NCBI GenBank assembly: GCA_937916485.1
Contig: CALFSV010000270.1
Location: 1-34,788 of the forward strand
Source: an uncultured Paracoccaceae bacterium
GTDB lineage: Bacteria > Pseudomonadota > Alphaproteobacteria > Rhodobacterales > Rhodobacteraceae
DNA length: 34,788 bases
Direction: 5' to 3'
Of this stretch, positions 31,259-34,788 are shown one piece after another (position 1 is the first letter of the stretch; the number at the start of each line of letters is the position of its first letter). The notes beneath the pieces were generated by a model. That model made no database searches. It saw only the letters and a list, made by a program, of their open reading frames with translations, and was not told the DNA's origin. Made by a program: the position numbers and the translations under genes.

Positions 31259-32122
31259 ATGCGAAAAACCACCCGACTAAAGGCGCTGATCGAAGCGCCG
31301 GAACTTTTGGTGATGCCGGGGGCTTATGATGCGCTTTCGGCAATGCTCATCGAAAAGGCGGGGTTTGGCGCTGTGCAGGCGTCGGGATTTGGGCTGGCGG
31401 CCAGTCACCTTGGCCTGCCTGATATCGGTATCCTTGGGTTTCGCGAAATGCTCGACCGCACCCGCGTTTTGGTCGAGGCCGTGTCTATACCCGTCATGGC
31501 CGATGGTGATACGGGCTTTGGCGATGCCGCGACGACATGGCATGTCGTGCGGGCCTTCGAGGCAGCAGGGGCCGCCGGTATCAATCTAGAGGATCAGGTC
31601 AGCCCAAAACGCTGTGGTCATTTCACCGGCAAAACCGTAATCGCGATGGAGGAGATGGTCGGCAAGTTGCGCGCCGCCGTCGATGCCAAGCAAGACAAAG
31701 ATTTTGTCATCAATGCACGCACCGACGCGCTGCAACCGCTGGGCGTGGACGAGGCGATCAGACGTGGAAACGCCTATGCCGCAGCAGGGGCCACGCTGAT
31801 CTTTGTCGATGGGATCGAAACTCGCGAAGAAGTGCGCCGCGTGATCACCGAAATCGAAGCCCCGGTTTCGATCAACATGGTAGAAGGCGGGCGCACACCG
31901 CTGTTCACATTTGCCGAATTGCAGGCCTTGGGTGCGGCGCGCGTATCTTGCCCAGTCACAACGATCCTTGCCGCCATGAAAGGTGTGCAAGCGGCGTTGG
32001 CCGCGCTGATGGAAAGCGGCGCACCGGGATCAAACCCAGCGCTGCTTGCCGGGTTTGACGAGATCAAGGATCAACTCGACACGGCAAAATTCGACGCGCT
32101 CGGCGCGCGGTTCAACGGCTAG
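31259..32122 (+). CDS. Isocitrate lyase/PEP mutase family lyase (copy 3)
   Basis: A 287-residue lyase with VMADGDTGFGD (Asp82, Asp84), LED at 110-112, SPKRCGH with Cys119, and INARTDALQ with Arg154. The substrate-side segment differs from the other copies: QASGFGLAASHLG replaces YLSGAG/YVTGAG, and FVDGIET replaces FIEAPQT/FVEAPIS. It therefore probably accepts a different hydroxy acid. The ATG follows GGAGGT with a short 3-base gap. It is alone on the plus strand, next to site C, and ends in a CTAG that is also the stop of the convergent tautomerase-SnoaL gene. The role is C-C cleavage of a malate-type intermediate or hydrolysis of an oxaloacetate-like one. Confidence 0.91.
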   Translation: MRKTTRLKALIEAPELLVMPGAYDALSAMLIEKAGFGAVQASGFGLAASHLGLPDIGILGFREMLDRTRVLVEAVSIPVMADGDTGFGDAATTWHVVRAFEAAGAAGINLEDQVSPKRCGHFTGKTVIAMEEMVGKLRAAVDAKQDKDFVINARTDALQPLGVDEAIRRGNAYAAAGATLIFVDGIETREEVRRVITEIEAPVSINMVEGGRTPLFTFAELQALGAARVSCPVTTILAAMKGVQAALAALMESGAPGSNPALLAGFDEIKDQLDTAKFDALGARFNG

Positions 32123-32679
32123 GTGGGGCGATGCTCGGACAGATCGTTCCAAACCTCTTGCCGGACGATATGACCTGCGACCAGTTCGAAGCGGTCACAG
32201 AAGCGGATCCCTGTAAAGGGCGCACCACCAACCCAGGCGCCATGAAGCGTGCCACGGCACCACACAATTGCACGGTCGCCCTCAAAGGCTTGATCATACC
32301 CCACGAAACGCTTGGCGACATGGTCGTAGCGTGTCTTGCTCCAGTCGATCAGGTCTTCGAGCGAGGTCATCGTACGACCGCTGGGAAAGGTCATGATAAA
32401 GTCGTCATGCAGATGCGCCTTGGCACGCGCAAGATCACGCGCCTCCATCGCGGCGAGGTAATCGGAAACCACAGCTGCCGCCCCCGGCACCGGCGCGCCA
32501 GGCTTTCGCGCGACACCGCCGCGCATGTAATTTGTTGGCGCTACCTCTTCAGCGATGACCGTGATCCCCTCAGGCGGCGCGGCAATCGTTGCACGCACCG
32601 CATCGGTCATGCGCCGCGACAGCGTTGCGATGGTCTCGGCGTCATAGCCTTCGATCAGCGTGACCTTGATGACGGGCAT
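32119..32679 (-). CDS. 4-oxalocrotonate tautomerase domain fused to SnoaL-like domain
   Basis: A 186-residue fusion. The ATG at 32679 follows AGGAGATC and gives MPVIKVTLIEGYD, so that Met removal exposes the catalytic Pro1 of tautomerases; the longer open frame would bury it and is rejected. Residues 1-59 form the tautomerase unit (PVIKVTLIEGYDAETIATL, ITVIAEEVAPTNYMRGG). After a short Pro/Gly linker (60-67), residues 68-186 form an NTF2/SnoaL domain (AAVVSDYLAAMEARDLARA, FPSGRTMTSLEDL, FCDRFELVAGHI, QEVWNDLSEH). Tautomerases move a double bond in an enol or unsaturated acid; the second domain may add a dehydration, hydrolysis or binding function. The gene is single, convergent with lyase copy 3 and divergent from the VOC operon. 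Confidence 0.85.
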   Translation of the reverse strand: MPVIKVTLIEGYDAETIATLSRRMTDAVRATIAAPPEGITVIAEEVAPTNYMRGGVARKPGAPVPGAAAVVSDYLAAMEARDLARAKAHLHDDFIMTFPSGRTMTSLEDLIDWSKTRYDHVAKRFVGYDQAFEGDRAIVWCRGTLHGAWVGGAPFTGIRFCDRFELVAGHIVRQEVWNDLSEHRPT

Positions 32680-32765
32680 GGGGATCTCCTGTTTTATGTT
32701 GCGTCGGACCCTACGCCAGTATGCTGGAGGCGCAAGGGGCGCTTGCCAGAACATAGGAGGGCGAT
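32680..32765. promoter_or_regulatory. Divergent gap, tautomerase-SnoaL / VOC operon
   Basis: An 86-base gap with an AGGAGATC ribosome site for the minus gene and AGGAGG (32755-32760), 5 bases before the GTG of the plus gene. I see no TGTnnACA site and no clear promoter boxes. Confidence 0.4.
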
Positions 32766-33152
32766 GTGACATTCACCGTGCAAAAAATCGACCATGTGGT
32801 GCTTTATGTCACTGACTTGGACCGCGCCAAACGGTTTTACGAAACCGTGCTTGGGTGCAAATTGTTGCGCCACAATGAAAAGCTTGACCTGATGCATCTT
32901 GCAGCAGGCAGTTCGATGATCGACCTGTTGCTGCTGCCCGAACAAGACGGTGCCGGGCGCAACGTCGATCACATCGCCTTGCAGGTGACCCCTTTTGATG
33001 CCGCCGCCATTTCCGCACATTTGCGCCGCTACGGGGTGGAACCCACGGCACCACGCGATCGTTTCGGCGCGGGCGGTTTCGGCCCCTCGCTGACATTTCT
33101 TGACCCCGACGGAAACAAGATCGAGCTCAAAGGACCGCCACAAGCGCCATGA
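32766..33152 (+). CDS. Vicinal oxygen chelate (glyoxalase/dioxygenase-fold) protein
   Basis: A 128-residue single-domain VOC protein. The start is GTG at 32766 with a strong AGGAGG; a nearby ATG at 32764 is immediately followed by a stop. Visible metal-site residues are His10 (KIDHVVLYVTDLDRA), His69 (NVDHIALQV) and Glu120 (GNKIELKG), with LDPDGN typical of the glyoxalase branch. Members are dioxygenases, epimerases, isomerases or resistance proteins. The gene overlaps the next one as ATGA and begins an operon with a binding-protein-fold protein and a 2OG oxygenase. An isomerase or ring-cleavage role is possible; the sequence does not decide. Confidence 0.85.
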   Translation: MTFTVQKIDHVVLYVTDLDRAKRFYETVLGCKLLRHNEKLDLMHLAAGSSMIDLLLLPEQDGAGRNVDHIALQVTPFDAAAISAHLRRYGVEPTAPRDRFGAGGFGPSLTFLDPDGNKIELKGPPQAP

Positions 33153-34036
33153 TCACGCTTTACGAAAACTTGCGCACCATCGTTTACGCGCCATTCTATT
33201 TGGCGGATCTGCGCGGCTATTGGGCAGATCAGGGGCTGGCCGTGAACATCCAGCTATCGCCCGACCCGGTCGAAACCGCCGAGGGGCTCTTGGCAGGGCG
33301 GGCCGATATTTCGTGGGGCGGGCCAATGCGGGTGATGTTGCATCACGAGCGTGACATTGATTGTCCGCTCGTGGCCTTTGGTCAGATCGTAGCGCGTGAC
33401 CCTTTCGTGTTGATCGGACGCAAGCCCAACCCAGCGTTTCGGTTTGAGGATCTGCGCGGTCTCCGCCTTGGCATTGCCCATGAAGTCCCGACACCATGGA
33501 TGACGTTTCAAGATGATCTAAGCCGCGCCGGCATCGATATCAGCGCGCTGAGCCTGTCGGCACCAGCACCAATGACGACCGCGGTAGCGCGCTTGGCTGC
33601 GGGTGATATCGACGTAGTGCAAGTTCTCGAACCTTATGCATCAACCGCGGTGGCGCAGGGTGTCGGGCATATCTGGCATCGCTTCGCCAGCCGCGGTGAT
33701 ATCGGCTATACAAGCTTTTATACCACGCGCAGCTATCTTGGCGCCAATCTTGGGACATGCGCTGCCCTGCTGGCGGGCATCGCGCCCGCTTTGCATACGG
33801 TCAATACGGCCGTCCCCGACGCGCTGGCCGCTGAACTTGCGCATCTATTCCCAACTGTGCCGCCTGCAATCCTGAGCGCGGCGATCGAGGGCTACCAAGC
33901 CTCTGGCCTTTGGGCGCATGATACCACGCTCCCAGCTGCCGCTTTTTTACGCCTGAAAGCCGCTTTGCTATCAGGCGGACTGATCTCTCGCGACATCCCC
34001 TATGACCATGTGATTGCCCAAATGGAGGCCAAATGA
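33149..34036 (+). CDS. NMT1/THI5-like periplasmic-binding-fold protein without signal peptide
   Basis: A 295-residue protein of the ABC solute-binding (NMT1/THI5, SsuA-like) fold: MITLYENLRTIVYAPFYLADLRGYWADQGL, split as usual by the loop before residue 17, then VETAEGLLAGRADISWGGP near residue 42 and LAAGDIDVVQVLEPYAS near residue 150. It has no signal peptide; the fold begins at residue 2, and no longer in-frame start is available without running into the VOC gene. No permease or ATPase gene follows in the visible part. The protein is thus probably cytosolic and could be an enzyme; the same fold contains decarboxylases (4,5-dihydroxyphthalate type), MqnA-type lyases and THI5. It overlaps both neighbours as ATGA. 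Confidence 0.85.
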   Translation: MITLYENLRTIVYAPFYLADLRGYWADQGLAVNIQLSPDPVETAEGLLAGRADISWGGPMRVMLHHERDIDCPLVAFGQIVARDPFVLIGRKPNPAFRFEDLRGLRLGIAHEVPTPWMTFQDDLSRAGIDISALSLSAPAPMTTAVARLAAGDIDVVQVLEPYASTAVAQGVGHIWHRFASRGDIGYTSFYTTRSYLGANLGTCAALLAGIAPALHTVNTAVPDALAAELAHLFPTVPPAILSAAIEGYQASGLWAHDTTLPAAAFLRLKAALLSGGLISRDIPYDHVIAQMEAK

Positions 34037-34788
34037 ACAACGCTGTCCCCATCATCGATATCGCACCTTTTCTGTCTGGTGACCCGCAAGGTAAAGCGGC
34101 TGTGGCGCTCGCGGTTGCGAAGGCCGCACGCGATATCGGTTTCGTCGTACTTTCCGGCCATAGTATTGCCCAGGACCGGTTTGACGCCGTGTTCGAAAAG
34201 GGGTTTGCCTTCTTCGATCTTCCCAACGACGAAAAGGCAAAATGGCATCCGACCGGGCCGGCGAAACAACGCGGCTATCATGGCGTAGCAACCCGTGGGC
34301 TTTCGGCAACCTTGGGAAAAGATGCGCCAAAAGATCTGCGCGAAAGCTTATTCCTGGGTCCTGTCGATGATCACGCAGCGGCATTCGCTCATATTCCTGA
34401 AGCCGCAACCGCCTATGCGCCGAACCTCATCCCTGACATGCCGTCAGGTTTCGACAAGGCCCTGACCGATCTTTATCGCGCGTTCGAAGGGTTGTCTGCA
34501 GATCTCTTACGGATCTTCGCGGTCGCCGCTGACATGCCCGAAGACTATTTCATGCCGCTGATCGGCAAGCATTTCTCAGTCATGTCGGCGCATCATTACC
34601 CGGCACTGACTGAGCCACCCTTGCCGGGCCAACTGCGGACTGGGGCGCATACCGACTACGGCGCGATGACAATTCTGGCGATGACCGGGGCCAAAGGTGG
34701 TCTCGAGGTCGCCTGCAATGGCGAATGGCTGCCCGTAGTGGCACCCAAAGGAACGTTGGTGGTCAATCTGGGTGACATGATGCAACGT
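34033..34788 (+). CDS. 2-oxoglutarate/Fe(II) oxygenase (isopenicillin N synthase-like), 3' end outside window
   Basis: The first 252 codons of an IPNS/flavone-synthase-type oxygenase; the gene leaves the right edge. It shows the N-terminal DIOX_N segment (AVPIIDIAPFLSG, DIGFVVLSGHSI, FFDLPNDEKAKW, RGYHGVATRG) and the start of the catalytic core with GAHTDYGAMTIL, giving the first two iron ligands His and Asp of HxD at about residues 214 and 216. LQV is replaced by GGLEVACNGEWLPV, and the frame stops in GDMMQR, before the distal His and the RxS of the 2OG site. Bacterial relatives hydroxylate or oxidise small molecules, for example pyrimidines or organic acids. It is translationally coupled to the preceding gene (ATGA). 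Confidence 0.9.
   Translation, partial: MNNAVPIIDIAPFLSGDPQGKAAVALAVAKAARDIGFVVLSGHSIAQDRFDAVFEKGFAFFDLPNDEKAKWHPTGPAKQRGYHGVATRGLSATLGKDAPKDLRESLFLGPVDDHAAAFAHIPEAATAYAPNLIPDMPSGFDKALTDLYRAFEGLSADLLRIFAVAADMPEDYFMPLIGKHFSVMSAHHYPALTEPPLPGQLRTGAHTDYGAMTILAMTGAKGGLEVACNGEWLPVVAPKGTLVVNLGDMMQR

Noticed and set aside
1..34788. Mobile element, prophage, CRISPR array, tRNA or rRNA
   Set aside because: No transposase, integrase, regularly spaced repeats, tRNA-like cloverleaf or rRNA sequence was recognised anywhere in the window.

Overview
The window is a GC-rich (about 60%) bacterial chromosome or megaplasmid segment. TRAP transport genes, two types of GntR regulator, hydantoinase families and tightly overlapped genes suggest an alphaproteobacterium, most likely of the Rhodobacterales. 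That placement is an inference from style and gene content; no rRNA or tRNA is present. I count 37 protein genes, of which the first and last are cut by the window ends. Almost every base is coding, most adjacent genes overlap by 1 to 17 bases (commonly ATGA), and no gap exceeds 250 bases. I see no insertion sequence, phage gene, CRISPR array, RNA gene or obvious pseudogene.

Layout. (1) 1-6731, minus strand: an Asp/Glu-racemase-fold protein, a GntR/UTRA regulator, aconitase-family large and small subunits (LeuC/LeuD type), an isocitrate-lyase/PEP-mutase-fold lyase, and HyuB and HyuA (ATP-dependent hydantoinase/oxoprolinase type). (2) 6814-11226, plus: MmgE/PrpD, N-carbamoyl-D-amino-acid hydrolase, cyclic D-hydantoinase/dihydropyrimidinase and hydantoin racemase, the full three-enzyme hydantoin set. 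(3) 14558-11211, minus: two allantoinase (PuuE)/polysaccharide-deacetylase-fold hydrolases, a GntR/FCD regulator and a second lyase. (4) 14585-15973, plus: a second cyclic amidohydrolase. (5) 17351-15981, minus: a nitroreductase-methyltransferase fusion. (6) 17599-20530, plus: a complete TRAP transporter. (7) 25269-20527, minus: isochorismatase-fold amidase, MmgE/PrpD, a fumarate-reductase-like flavoprotein and another MmgE/PrpD. (8) 25363-27007, plus: a third type of deacetylase-fold hydrolase and tandem SnoaL-like proteins. (9) 31170-26997, minus: a second deacetylase pair, DUF4387, AtuA (DUF1446) and a second isochorismatase-fold amidase. (10) 31259-32122, plus: a third lyase. (11) 32679-32119, minus: a tautomerase-SnoaL fusion. 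(12) 32766 to the end, plus: VOC protein, a leaderless substrate-binding-protein-fold protein and a 2OG-Fe(II) oxygenase.

How the genes may work together. The same steps recur in parallel copies: opening of a cyclic amide, imide or ureide (HyuAB, two cyclic amidohydrolases, five PuuE-type hydrolases); removal of the amide or carbamoyl nitrogen (nitrilase-fold and two isochorismatase-fold hydrolases); isomerisation (racemases, tautomerase); desaturation or hydration of a dicarboxylate (flavoprotein, three MmgE/PrpD, LeuCD); and carbon-carbon cleavage of a 2-hydroxy dicarboxylate (three lyases). My reading is a modular catabolic island that converts cyclic imides or hydantoins into substituted maleates/malates and cleaves them to pyruvate-type products, fed by the TRAP importer. 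The LeuCD plus lyase pair recalls dimethylmaleate hydratase and 2,3-dimethylmalate lyase of anaerobic nicotinate breakdown. The true substrate is unknown.

Regulation. A shared 13-base element with core TGTnnACA lies at three separate promoter regions (17409, 25294, 31189) and is a good candidate for the site of the GntR/FCD regulator. A different inverted repeat (CCTAATGA/TCATTAGG) sits directly upstream of the GntR/UTRA gene.
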